A DNA stretch of 64,000 nucleotides from Bradyrhizobium sp. 200 (GTDB lineage Bacteria; Pseudomonadota; Alphaproteobacteria; Rhizobiales; Xanthobacteraceae), in assembly GCF_023100945.1 (NCBI RefSeq), contig NZ_CP064689.1, positions 1,346,001 to 1,410,000 on the forward strand. The letters are read 5' to 3'. Each line of letters starts with the position of its first letter. Position 1 is the stretch's first letter. This document shows, piece after piece, positions 1 through 6,887 of the stretch. The position numbers and the translations under genes were made by a program. A model generated the notes under the pieces. It was not told the origin of the DNA. It did no database searches and saw nothing but the letters and a program-made list of their open reading frames with translations.

Positions 1-265
1 ACCTGCGAGGGGTTCAGCGAGTCGCGTTTGCATCTCTATGCCGTGACGCGGGCACTCGAAATCATTTCGGAAGCAAGCCGCCGCTTACCCGATGATTTGC
101 GCGATCGGCATCCCCAACTGCCTTGGCGATCCATCCGGGACGTTGGCAATTTTTACCGGCATCAATACGACAACGTCGCTGCGTCCTATGTGTGGGAAAC
201 CGTGTCTTCCGCCCTTGCTTGCCGCCGTTGTCGCCGAGATCAAGGCGTTGGAAGGCGAGATATGA
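1..265 (+). pseudogene. HepT-like (DUF86) toxin, left-truncated and frameshifted
   Basis: The reading frame is open from base 1 and encodes the C-terminal part of a HepT-like/DUF86 protein: a helical stretch (SRLHLYAVTRALEIISEAS) followed by GNFYRHQYDNV, which carries the RHxY motif of this ribonuclease/AMPylation-target family. The frame breaks near base 201. After WETV the original frame reads nonsense, while the neighbouring frame reads LPPLLAAVVAEIKALEGEI and then stops at 263-265, which is the expected DUF86 C-terminus. One extra base explains the shift. HepT normally pairs with an MNT nucleotidyltransferase encoded just upstream, which would lie outside the window. Either the toxin is inactivated or there is a sequencing error. 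Confidence 0.6.
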
Positions 266-462
266 TCTTGCATCTGCAATTAGCCGCGGGGGGCGGGAAG
301 GCTGCCGTGAAAGAGATCCTTGAACCGACCTCTTCGGGCGTTACCCAAACGTCTCATGTACTCACGCCTGAGGAAGCCGCCGACCTCGATGCTTCGCTGG
401 CCGAAGCCGCGCGAGGTGAGTTCGCGACGGATGAAGAGGTCCGCGCCGTCTGGGCGGCCTAA
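262..462 (+). CDS. small hypothetical protein, possibly an antitoxin-type remnant
   Basis: An ATG at 262 overlaps the stop codon of the decayed HepT frame (ATGA arrangement) and opens a 66-codon frame. The C-terminal half (LTPEEAADLDASLAEAARGEFATDEEVRAVWAA) resembles the acidic tail of RelB/ParD-type antitoxins, where a glycine/phenylalanine pair is followed by an acidic helix. The N-terminal half has no recognisable DNA-binding fold. It could simply be the read-through tail of the frameshifted frame. Function is not claimed. Confidence 0.35.
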   Translation: MILHLQLAAGGGKAAVKEILEPTSSGVTQTSHVLTPEEAADLDASLAEAARGEFATDEEVRAVWAA

Positions 463-476
463 TTCAGTCCAGGTCC

Positions 477-695
477 ATGCAGCTTGAATCGACACTGACC
501 TGCCCCTCATGTGGGCACCAAGCCACCGAGACGATGCCGACAGACGCCTGCCAGTTCTTCTACGACTGTCAGCGCTGCGGCACCCGGCTCAAGCCCAGGC
601 CGGGCGATTGCTGCGTTTACTGCTCTTATGGAACCATGCCGTGCCCGCCGGTCCAGATAGACGGCAAGGGAACGTGTTGCAGCGTGATTGTGTAA
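477..695 (+). CDS. GDCCVxC domain-containing protein
   Basis: This 72-residue protein has a CPSCGH zinc-knuckle-like start, a second CQRCG pair near residue 32, and the hallmark GDCCVYCSYG segment near residue 43 followed by PCPPVQ. That pattern defines the GDCCVxC (seleno)protein family, in which some members carry selenocysteine; here all positions are ordinary cysteine codons. There is no signal peptide, so it should be cytoplasmic. The role is unknown; thiol redox or metal binding is plausible from ten cysteines in 72 residues. It lies 28 bases before the cation-transporter start, and relatives often sit beside cation-efflux or mercury-type genes. Confidence 0.85.
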   Translation: MQLESTLTCPSCGHQATETMPTDACQFFYDCQRCGTRLKPRPGDCCVYCSYGTMPCPPVQIDGKGTCCSVIV

Positions 696-723
696 CGTTG
701 CCTCCCGCGACTATCTTCCAGTC

Positions 724-1362
724 ATGGCGGATCACTGCTGCGCACCACCACCTTTGAACCTGGGCCCTCGCCAGGACGTGAGCGCGTTCCGGCGCGTCCT
801 GTGGGCGGTGCTCGGCATCAATGCCGCGATGTTCCTGGTTGAAATCGGCGCGGGCCTGGCTGCGGGCTCCGCCGCCCTTCAAGCCGACGCGCTCGACTTT
901 CTGGGCGACGCGGCGAACTACGCGATCAGCCTGTTCGTGGTCGGCATGGCCTTGCGCTATCGGGCCAGCGCCGCGCTTGCCAAGGGCGTCACGATGGGCG
1001 TTTTCGGGCTATGGGTTATCGGCGTCACCGGCTGGCATGCTCTGCATGGAACGCTGCCGCAGGCGCTCACCATGGGCAGCGTCGGCTTTGCCGCGTTGCT
1101 CGCCAACGCGCTATCCTTTTACCTGTTGTGGCGGCACCGCACCGGCGACGCCAACATGCGGTCGGCCTGGATTTGCACGCGCAATGACGTGTTGGGCAAT
1201 CTGGCTGTGTTGCTGGCTGCGCTGGGCGTGTTCGGCACCGGCTCCGGCTGGCCCGACATTGTCGTCGCCGCGATTATGGCCGTGCTTGCGCTGCAGGGCT
1301 CAGTGACCGTCGTGCGGCACGCGCTGGCCGAATTGAAGCCGCCAGCGGCAGCGGCGGCTTAA
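724..1362 (+). CDS. shortened CDF-type cation transporter (transmembrane part only)
   Basis: This 212-residue protein has about six membrane segments. The second contains a D-A-L-D-x-L-x-D-A motif (DALDFLGDAANY), and a later one contains RNDVLGNLAVLLAA followed by WPDIVVAAIMA. These match the paired metal-binding helices of cation diffusion facilitators (Zn/Co/Cd-proton antiporters). The usual C-terminal cytoplasmic ferredoxin-like domain of about 80-100 residues is missing; the chain ends soon after the last membrane helix. The start MADHCCAPP adds two cysteines at the N-terminus. An in-frame ATG at 688 is possible, but 724 gives a better N-terminus. It probably exports divalent or soft metals and shares a transcript with the GDCCVxC gene. 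Confidence 0.8.
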   Translation: MADHCCAPPPLNLGPRQDVSAFRRVLWAVLGINAAMFLVEIGAGLAAGSAALQADALDFLGDAANYAISLFVVGMALRYRASAALAKGVTMGVFGLWVIGVTGWHALHGTLPQALTMGSVGFAALLANALSFYLLWRHRTGDANMRSAWICTRNDVLGNLAVLLAALGVFGTGSGWPDIVVAAIMAVLALQGSVTVVRHALAELKPPAAAAA

Positions 1363-1520
1363 GCTGCGGCCTCACATCGTGCCGCGAATTGCGCAGCGCT
1401 GCCTCCCAGCACTCGCGGCCATAGCCCCAGCCGGACGACCAGGGCGCTTGATCTATGTCAAAGGGCGCTCCACCGGCAAAAGCACGATTTAAGCCGCGGG
1501 GACTAGCAATGGAGAGGAGC

Positions 1521-1859
1521 ATGAAAATGATGTTGAGAACGGTGGCAGTTGCTGCGTCGACCTTCGCATGTGCGGCGTTGTTTTCGCCTGGCTGGTCCGA
1601 GCAAGGCGGCGCATCGCTGTCGATCAATAAAGCCGAGGCACAGCAGCGGGTCTATATCACACGTGGTTACGCCGCGAGGGCGGCCTATGTGGAGCCGGGC
1701 TCCTGGTACGCCGTGAGGGCCTACTACTTCGGTGGCCCCTGGAGCGGTCCTGGGTACAGCTACACCGGCTGGTCTGACTACGCAGGGCGCAACGGCATTG
1801 GCTGCACGCCCGGCTCTGCGATCAAGGGCGGGGACAGCATCATGTACGTCTGCCAGTAG
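1521..1859 (+). CDS. small exported hypothetical protein
   Basis: The 112-residue product starts with a basic and hydrophobic signal peptide (MKMMLRTVAVAASTFACAAL). The mature part is rich in Tyr, Gly and Trp (YYFGGPWSGPGYSYTGWSDYAGRNG) with two cysteines near the end (GCTPGS, YVCQ). GGAG at 1511-1514 sits six bases before the ATG at 1521, so that start is preferred over an in-frame ATG at 1509. It is probably a periplasmic or surface protein; no domain is recognised. Confidence 0.6.
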   Translation: MKMMLRTVAVAASTFACAALFSPGWSEQGGASLSINKAEAQQRVYITRGYAARAAYVEPGSWYAVRAYYFGGPWSGPGYSYTGWSDYAGRNGIGCTPGSAIKGGDSIMYVCQ

Positions 1860-1862
1860 TTT

Positions 1863-2063
1863 ATTTTGTACGTGGGGACAGGTCGCGGTTATTGGCGACC
1901 TGGCCCAACACCTGTGTTGTTCGGCCGTTGCCAACGCACTGGTGACCGCGGGTATGTTTGCTGCAGACCCGCACGACTGATCCGTCTCTCCGCCTCATCT
2001 CGACCTATCGGTGCCTGATCCGTCTCGGTGACAACCACGTTATCGCAACGCAGGACGAGGATC
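1863..2063. other. intergenic stretch with no recognised feature
   Basis: About 200 bases between two small exported-protein genes. I see no RNA gene, repeat or strong terminator hairpin. The frames that cross it lack signal peptides, domains or codon patterns like their neighbours. Confidence 0.4.
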
Positions 2064-2270
2064 GTGAGAAGCCTGTCAACGATTGCCGCACTATTGCTGT
2101 TGGCGGGATGTTCTCGGTTGGACGAGGCAAAGGAACGTGACGGCTGCCGAAAAGCACACCCGAACGATCAGGTCGCGGCGGATAAATGTCTCGAAACCTC
2201 TGTCCTTGAATGGGAAAACGCCCACGCGTGGCTTCCTCGGATCACTCATCGGCGGTCCCAGGCGCCCTAA
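2064..2270 (+). CDS. small predicted lipoprotein
   Basis: A GTG at 2064 preceded by CGAGGATC gives a 68-residue product with a short basic start, a hydrophobic run and the lipobox LLLAGC, so the cysteine at about residue 15 would be lipidated and the protein anchored in a membrane facing the periplasm. The mature part (SRLDEAKERDGCRKAHPNDQVAADKCLE) has a pair of cysteines that could form a disulfide. An alternative GTG at 2028 would add 12 basic residues before the signal. Function unknown. Confidence 0.6.
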   Translation: MRSLSTIAALLLLAGCSRLDEAKERDGCRKAHPNDQVAADKCLETSVLEWENAHAWLPRITHRRSQAP

Positions 2271-2326
2271 GGTGTGCTATGCTGGCAGCCCCGGAACACT
2301 TGCCGTACCCCAATCGTTGACAGTTC

Positions 2327-2464
2327 ATGAAAGCTGTTGCCGCCGCAATTGTTGCTCTGTTCGTTTTGTGGGTCGTTGACGTCAACTTCAATGGCGCCCG
2401 TTACACCGACGCTGCCATGCGGTTGATCCGATCTACGGCCTCATCGATTGGGGTTCGAAACTAA
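2327..2464 (+). CDS. 45-residue single-pass membrane protein
   Basis: This short gene begins with ATG at 2327 and stops at 2462-2464. The product starts MKAVAAAIVALFVLWVVDVN, a hydrophobic helix of about 17 residues, followed by an amphipathic tail (FNGARYTDAAMRLIRSTASS). The pattern of one helix, then D-V-x-F-N-x-x-R-Y-T, is one I recall from small conserved membrane proteins of Rhizobiales. The hydrophobic N-terminus, sensible codons and clean tail support a real gene. Function unknown. Confidence 0.6.
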   Translation: MKAVAAAIVALFVLWVVDVNFNGARYTDAAMRLIRSTASSIGVRN

Positions 2465-3050
2465 GGCCACCTCTCAGTCCAGGTGCGGGCCGGGTCTCAA
2501 TTGGGCTCCGCGTTCAAGCTGGCGGCCCGGCTTCTACCCGCCGACCTACCAATGCCGGTGTTACCCGTCAGGCAAATCACGCCAGCACTCGGTTGCTGGC
2601 GCTAAGTTTCACGAGTTGTTTCGTGGAGCGACGGTGGCAAAAGAGCCGTTCACCGGGAAGAGCTCGAAGTAAGCCGTCAAGCCATTGCGCGGGGAAGGCC
2701 GGATGCCTCCGCTGGACCTGTATGCTCGTGTGCGTCTTCTTGTACGCAAATGGCACACGAGACCGCGGGTGCAGCGTGCACGCGGTCTTCCCTGCGCCCT
2801 CTGTTCTCAAGGGGGCAAGGTGAACAGCAAACCTCGGGCGCAACGCGTCGCGAGAATGCGTAGGCTCGCTCAGTGTCATCGTCCGCCTTGTGCGCAATTG
2901 CGCACTGGGGCGGACGATCCAGTATCCCAAGACAGTAGCGATTGAACCGAGAAGCCGCGGCGTACTGGATGCCCCGCCTTCGCGGGGCATGACGGGCTGG
3001 GACGTTCGAGAAGACCCGGCCCGCGGCCACGCCCCGCGTGGACTCCCGTA
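2465..3050. repeat. gene-free stretch carrying an interspersed repeat (family A, copy 1, core 2755-2993)
   Basis: No convincing gene lies in this 585-base stretch. The core at about 2755-2993 is closely similar in the same orientation to 33280-33503: both start with GAGACCGCGGGTGCAGC, contain CCTCGGGCGCAA and GGACGATCCAGTAT, and end with a small hairpin (CCCCGCCTTCGCGGGG) followed by ATGAC. The leftmost part (about 2688-2754) looks like an additional arm of the same element. Predicted proteins across it are arginine- and cysteine-rich and look like translated repeat, not genes. Confidence 0.75.
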
Positions 3051-3067
3051 ATGTTATATTATAACGT
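3051..3067. promoter_or_regulatory. Zur box upstream of the zinc-uptake operon
   Basis: ATGTTATATTATAACGT contains a perfect inverted repeat, GTTATA-T-TATAAC at 3053-3065. This matches the alphaproteobacterial Zur consensus (GTTATA, one or two central bases, TATAAC). It lies eight bases before the ATG of the first gene of the operon, so a Zn-loaded Zur dimer there would block transcription or translation initiation when zinc is sufficient. The motif is seen directly; binding is inferred from the family. Confidence 0.85.
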
Positions 3068-3074
3068 CTATCGC

Positions 3075-3263
3075 ATGCCTCACGACCACTCCCATGGCTC
3101 CGGCCATCACCACGGCCACGCCCATTCCCATGGCCCGGCGACGCCGCACCCGGCGCAGGCCGCCCCTTGGTCGATCCTGCGCATGACCGTGGCAGCCCGG
3201 TTCGGCGCGGCGCTGTTGGTCAGTGCCGGCCTCTGGGTCGTCGTGCTGGTGGCGATGAGGTGA
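3075..3263 (+). CDS. His-rich small membrane protein, first gene of the Zur-controlled operon
   Basis: The 62-residue product begins MPHDHSHGSGHHHGHAHSHG, with about ten histidines in the first 20 residues, then a short linker and one transmembrane helix (FGAALLVSAGLWVVVLVAM). The His-rich tail should bind Zn or similar ions. The start at 3075 follows the Zur box directly, and the stop is three bases before the ATPase start, so it belongs to the transporter operon. A plausible role is metal capture or membrane anchoring near the permease; there is no direct evidence. The family name is not known to me. Confidence 0.7.
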   Translation: MPHDHSHGSGHHHGHAHSHGPATPHPAQAAPWSILRMTVAARFGAALLVSAGLWVVVLVAMR

Positions 3264-3265
3264 GC

Positions 3266-4021
3266 ATGGCGGCGCAGATCAAATTCCACAACGTCACGCT
3301 CGGCTATGACCGGCACCCGGCCGTGCATCACCTCAAGGGCGAGGTCGCTTCCGGTGCGCTGCTGGCCGTGATCGGACCGAATGGCGCCGGCAAGTCGACG
3401 CTGTTTCGCGGGCTCGCCGGCATCCTCAAGCCGCTTTCGGGTTCGATCGATCTCGGCGGCCTCGATATCCGCGACATCGCCTATCTGCCGCAGACCGCGG
3501 ACATCGATCGCAGCTTTCCGATCTCGGTGTTCGATCTGGTCGGCACCGGCCTGTGGCGCTCGACCGGGTTTTTCGGCGGCATGGGCAAATCAGCGCGGGA
3601 CAGGATCACCCAGGCGCTCGCGGCCGTCGGCCTCAACGGTTTCGAAAACCGCTCGATCGGCACGCTGTCCGGCGGTCAGATGCAGCGCATGCTGTTCGCG
3701 CGGGTGCTGCTGCAGGATGCGCGCCTGATCGTGCTCGACGAGCCGTTCAACGCCATCGACGCGAGAACCTCGGCCGACCTGCTGGCGCTGGTCAAGCGCT
3801 GGCACGGTGAGGGCCGCACCGTGCTGGCTGCGCTGCACGACATGGAGCTGGTGCGCGATCATTTCCCGGAAACCTTGCTGCTGGCGCGCGGACCGGTGGC
3901 ATGGGGCGCGACCACCGAGGTGCTGACCGCGGAAAACCTGATGGTGGCCTTGCGGATGTGCGAGGCGTTCGACGACACCGCCGCCGCCTGCGCCGACGAC
4001 ATGCCATCGCGGGCGGCCTGA
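3266..4021 (+). CDS. znuC: zinc ABC transporter ATP-binding protein (ZnuC-type)
   Basis: A 251-residue ABC ATPase. The Walker A is GPNGAGKST (near residue 35), the Q-loop YLPQ, the signature LSGGQMQRM, the Walker B LIVLDEP, and the switch histidine sits in ALHD. It belongs to the metal-uptake group that works with FecCD-like ABC3 permeases. It powers import through the permease encoded next, whose ATG overlaps this gene's stop (TGATG), so the two are translationally coupled. The Zur box upstream argues for zinc rather than manganese. ATG 3266 is chosen over an upstream in-frame start at 3167 that would overlap the preceding gene. Confidence 0.88.
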   Translation: MAAQIKFHNVTLGYDRHPAVHHLKGEVASGALLAVIGPNGAGKSTLFRGLAGILKPLSGSIDLGGLDIRDIAYLPQTADIDRSFPISVFDLVGTGLWRSTGFFGGMGKSARDRITQALAAVGLNGFENRSIGTLSGGQMQRMLFARVLLQDARLIVLDEPFNAIDARTSADLLALVKRWHGEGRTVLAALHDMELVRDHFPETLLLARGPVAWGATTEVLTAENLMVALRMCEAFDDTAAACADDMPSRAA

Positions 4022-4890
4022 TGCTTTACGACGCGCTGATCGCGCCCTTCACCGAATTCGAGTTCATGCGCCGCGCGCTCGCCGCCGTGATCGCGCTGGC
4101 TCTCGGCGCCGCGCCGATCGGCGTGTTCCTGATGCTGCGGCGGATGAGCCTCGTTGGCGATGCCATGGCGCACGCGATCCTGCCGGGGGCGGCAATCGGC
4201 TTCCTCGTATCCGGCCTCAATCTGTTCGCGATGACGACCGGCGGGCTGATCGCGGGCTTTACGGTCGCACTGCTTGCAGGCCTCGTCGCGCGCAATACGG
4301 AACTGAAGGAAGACGCCTCGCTTGCGACGTTCTATCTGGTGTCGCTCGCGCTCGGCGTCACCATCGTTTCCGTCAAGGGCACCAATATCGACCTGCTGCA
4401 CGTGCTGTTCGGCAACATTCTCGCAATGGACGACCAGACGCTGCTCGTGATCGCCTTCAACGCCACCGTTACGCTATTGGCGATGGCGGTGATCTACCGG
4501 CCGCTGGTGATCGAATGCGTCGATCCGGTGTTCCTGCGCACGGTCTCACGCGCCGGCGCGCCCGCGCATCTGGCGTTTCTGGCGCTGGTCGTGATTAACC
4601 TCGTCAACGGCTTTCATGCGCTCGGCACACTGCTCGGCGTCGGCCTGATGATCCTGCCCGCCGGCATCGCGCGCTTCTGGTCGCGCGACATCACCGGCAT
4701 GATCTGCATCGCGGTCGCAAGCGCCATTGTCTCCGGCTATGCCGGGCTGGTGCTGTCGTTCCAGACCCGGATTCCCTCGGGACCGGCGATCATTCTGGTT
4801 GCTGCAGGGCTCTATATCTTCTCGCTGCTGTTCGGCAGCGTCAGCGGACTGGTCCGGCAGATGTTCCCGGGCCGTCATCTCGAGGCGTAA
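4021..4890 (+). CDS. znuB: zinc ABC transporter permease (ZnuB-type)
   Basis: A 289-residue integral membrane protein of the ABC3 metal permease family with about eight helices. The family segments are visible: GVFLMLRRMSLVGDAMAHAILPGAAIGF near the N-terminus, and LGTLLGVGLMILPAGIARFW near residue 205. It forms the inner-membrane channel that receives Zn from the binding protein encoded next. Its start overlaps the ATPase stop by one base, and the gap to the binding-protein gene is three bases. Confidence 0.88.
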   Translation: MLYDALIAPFTEFEFMRRALAAVIALALGAAPIGVFLMLRRMSLVGDAMAHAILPGAAIGFLVSGLNLFAMTTGGLIAGFTVALLAGLVARNTELKEDASLATFYLVSLALGVTIVSVKGTNIDLLHVLFGNILAMDDQTLLVIAFNATVTLLAMAVIYRPLVIECVDPVFLRTVSRAGAPAHLAFLALVVINLVNGFHALGTLLGVGLMILPAGIARFWSRDITGMICIAVASAIVSGYAGLVLSFQTRIPSGPAIILVAAGLYIFSLLFGSVSGLVRQMFPGRHLEA

Positions 4891-4893
4891 AAG

Positions 4894-5766
4894 ATGCGGC
4901 GACTGTATTGGCTTATCTGTCTGGGATTGATCGCGCTCAGCGGTCCGGCGCAGGCGCAGGATCGGCTCAACGTCGTCGCCAGCTTCTCGATCCTCGGCGA
5001 TTTCGTCCGCAATGTCGGCGGCGACCGCGTCAACGTCACCACGCTGGTCGGCCCCAATAGCGACGCGCATGTCTATGTGCCGACGCCGGCGGATGCGAAA
5101 AAGGTGGCGGATGCGAAGCTCGTATTCGTCAACGGCCTCGGGTTCGAGGGCTGGTTGTCGCGGCTGTTGAGGTCCGCCGGCAGCAAGGCTGCTGTCGTGA
5201 CCACGACATCAGGTATCGCGCCGCTCAAGCTCGGCTCGGAAGCCGATCCGCACGCATGGCAATCGGTCGCCAACGCAAAAATCTATGTCGCCAATATCCG
5301 CGATGCGCTGGCCGCGGCGGCGCCCGCCGATGCCGAAGCCTTCAAATCCAGGGCGGGCGCCTATCTTGCCGATCTCGACGCGCTGGACCGCGAACTGCGC
5401 GAGGCGATTGCGAAAATTCCGGAAGCCCGCCGCAAGGTGATCTCAACCCACAATGCCTTCGGCTATTTCGCAGCCGCCTATGGCGTCGAGTTCATCGCGC
5501 CGCTCGGCGTCTCGACCGAGTCCGAGGCCAGCGCCCGCGATATCGCAAAGATCATCACCCAGATCAGGGCCGCCAAAATACCGGCCGTGTTTTTGGAAAA
5601 TATCGCCGACCCCCGCCTGATGGGCCGGATCTCGGCCGAGACCGGCGCCAGGGTCGGCGGAACGCTCTATTCGGACAGCCTGACGACCGAAAAGGGCGAT
5701 TCTCCCACTTACATTGCTATGGTCAGGCACAATATAAAGGCCCTGACCAGCGCGCTGAGCCAATAG
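4894..5766 (+). CDS. znuA: zinc ABC transporter substrate-binding protein (ZnuA-type)
   Basis: The 290-residue protein has a signal peptide ending AQAQ and the cluster A-I metal-binding fold. Candidate metal ligands are the His in VGPNSDAHVY (about residue 59), the His in DPHAW (about 123), the His in STHNAFGYF (about 184) and the Asp in YSDSLT near the end. The long His/Asp-rich loop of classical ZnuA is absent; this resembles the short-loop or AztC/MntC-like forms, so manganese cannot be excluded by the protein alone. The Zur box, the His-rich first gene and the COG0523 neighbour point to zinc. It is periplasmic and delivers the ion to the permease. Confidence 0.85.
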   Translation: MRRLYWLICLGLIALSGPAQAQDRLNVVASFSILGDFVRNVGGDRVNVTTLVGPNSDAHVYVPTPADAKKVADAKLVFVNGLGFEGWLSRLLRSAGSKAAVVTTTSGIAPLKLGSEADPHAWQSVANAKIYVANIRDALAAAAPADAEAFKSRAGAYLADLDALDRELREAIAKIPEARRKVISTHNAFGYFAAAYGVEFIAPLGVSTESEASARDIAKIITQIRAAKIPAVFLENIADPRLMGRISAETGARVGGTLYSDSLTTEKGDSPTYIAMVRHNIKALTSALSQ

Positions 5767-5828
5767 GGGTAGGGGCCTCCCTGCCTGCCGGCGCGCCCTA
5801 CAAATCTAAATTCCGCTCCGGAGCCGTT

Positions 5829-6887
5829 ATGTCTGAACCTTTGTCCCAAAAAATTCCAGTGACCGTGCTGACGGGTTATCTCGGCGCCGGCAAGACCACG
5901 CTGCTCAACCGCATCCTGTCGGAAAACCACGGCAAGAAATACGCCGTCATCGTCAATGAATTCGGCGAGATCGGCATCGACAACGACCTGATCATCGGCG
6001 CCGACGAAGAAGTGTTCGAGATGAACAATGGCTGCGTCTGCTGCACCGTGCGCGGCGACCTCGTGCGCATCATGGACGGGTTGATGAAGCGCAAGGGCAA
6101 GTTCGACGCCATCATCGTCGAGACCACGGGATTGGCCGACCCGGCCCCGGTAGCGCAGACCTTCTTCGTCGACGAGGACGTGCAGAAGAACGCCCGCCTC
6201 GACGCGGTGGTGACGGTGGCCGACGCCAAATGGTTGAGCGACCGCCTGAAGGATGCGCCGGAAGCCAAGAACCAGATCGCGTTTGCCGACGTGATCGTGC
6301 TGAACAAGACCGACCTCGTCTCCAAGCCCGAGCTGGCCGAGGTCGAGGCGCGGATTCGCGGCATCAACCCTTACGCAAAGCTGCACCGCACCGAGCGCTG
6401 CAAGGTCGCGCTGTCTGACGTGCTGGAACGCGGCGCGTTCGATCTGGATCGCATCCTGGAGATCGAGCCGGAATTCCTCGACGCCGGCGACGGCCATGAT
6501 CATCACCACGACCACGATCATCATCACGACCATGACCATCACCACGATCACAGCCACAGCCATGGCGGGTTGAAGCATTACCACGACGAGGACATGCAAT
6601 CGCTGTCGCTGCGGTCGGACAAGCCGCTCGACCCCACAAAGTTCATGCCGTGGCTGCAGAACCTCGTCGCCACCGAGGGACAGAAGATTTTGCGCTCGAA
6701 AGGCATCCTCGCCTTCACCGACGACGATGACCGCTACGTGTTCCAGGGCGTGCACATGATGCTGGAAGGCGATCACCAGCGGAAGTGGAAGGACGGCGAG
6801 CGGCGCGAAAGCCGCGTCGTCTTCATCGGCCGCGAATTGCCGGAGCAGATGATCCGCGACGGCTTTGAAAGCTGTATTGTCACGTGA
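5829..6887 (+). CDS. COG0523 (CobW-like) GTPase, zinc metallochaperone type
   Basis: A 352-residue G3E P-loop GTPase: Walker A GYLGAGKTT near residue 15, a metal-binding CxCC motif in GCVCCTV near 73, ETTGLADP as the switch region, and NKTDL for guanine recognition. Between the GTPase and C-terminal CobW_C domains, around residues 220-245, is a run of about 20 residues that is nearly all His and Asp. This class transfers Zn to client proteins under zinc limitation (ZigA/ZNG1 family). It sits in the Zur-controlled operon, 62 bases after the binding protein, and its stop overlaps the WD40 start. ATG 5829 is chosen because the P-loop begins ten residues later; the much longer in-frame extension from 5256 runs through the binding-protein gene. 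Confidence 0.88.
   Translation: MSEPLSQKIPVTVLTGYLGAGKTTLLNRILSENHGKKYAVIVNEFGEIGIDNDLIIGADEEVFEMNNGCVCCTVRGDLVRIMDGLMKRKGKFDAIIVETTGLADPAPVAQTFFVDEDVQKNARLDAVVTVADAKWLSDRLKDAPEAKNQIAFADVIVLNKTDLVSKPELAEVEARIRGINPYAKLHRTERCKVALSDVLERGAFDLDRILEIEPEFLDAGDGHDHHHDHDHHHDHDHHHDHSHSHGGLKHYHDEDMQSLSLRSDKPLDPTKFMPWLQNLVATEGQKILRSKGILAFTDDDDRYVFQGVHMMLEGDHQRKWKDGERRESRVVFIGRELPEQMIRDGFESCIVT

Noticed and set aside
2577..2990. Minus-strand frame of 137 codons
   Set aside because: It is a translation of repeat family A, as is the plus-strand frame at 2593-2823.
6490..6570. Short tandem repeat of CAT/GAC codons that looks CRISPR-like at first sight
   Set aside because: It is in frame and encodes the His/Asp linker of the COG0523 GTPase; there are no spacers.
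5709..6776. Minus-strand open frame of 355 codons with a Val/Met-rich stretch
   Set aside because: It is the complement of the COG0523 gene; the Val/Met run is the reverse of the His codons.
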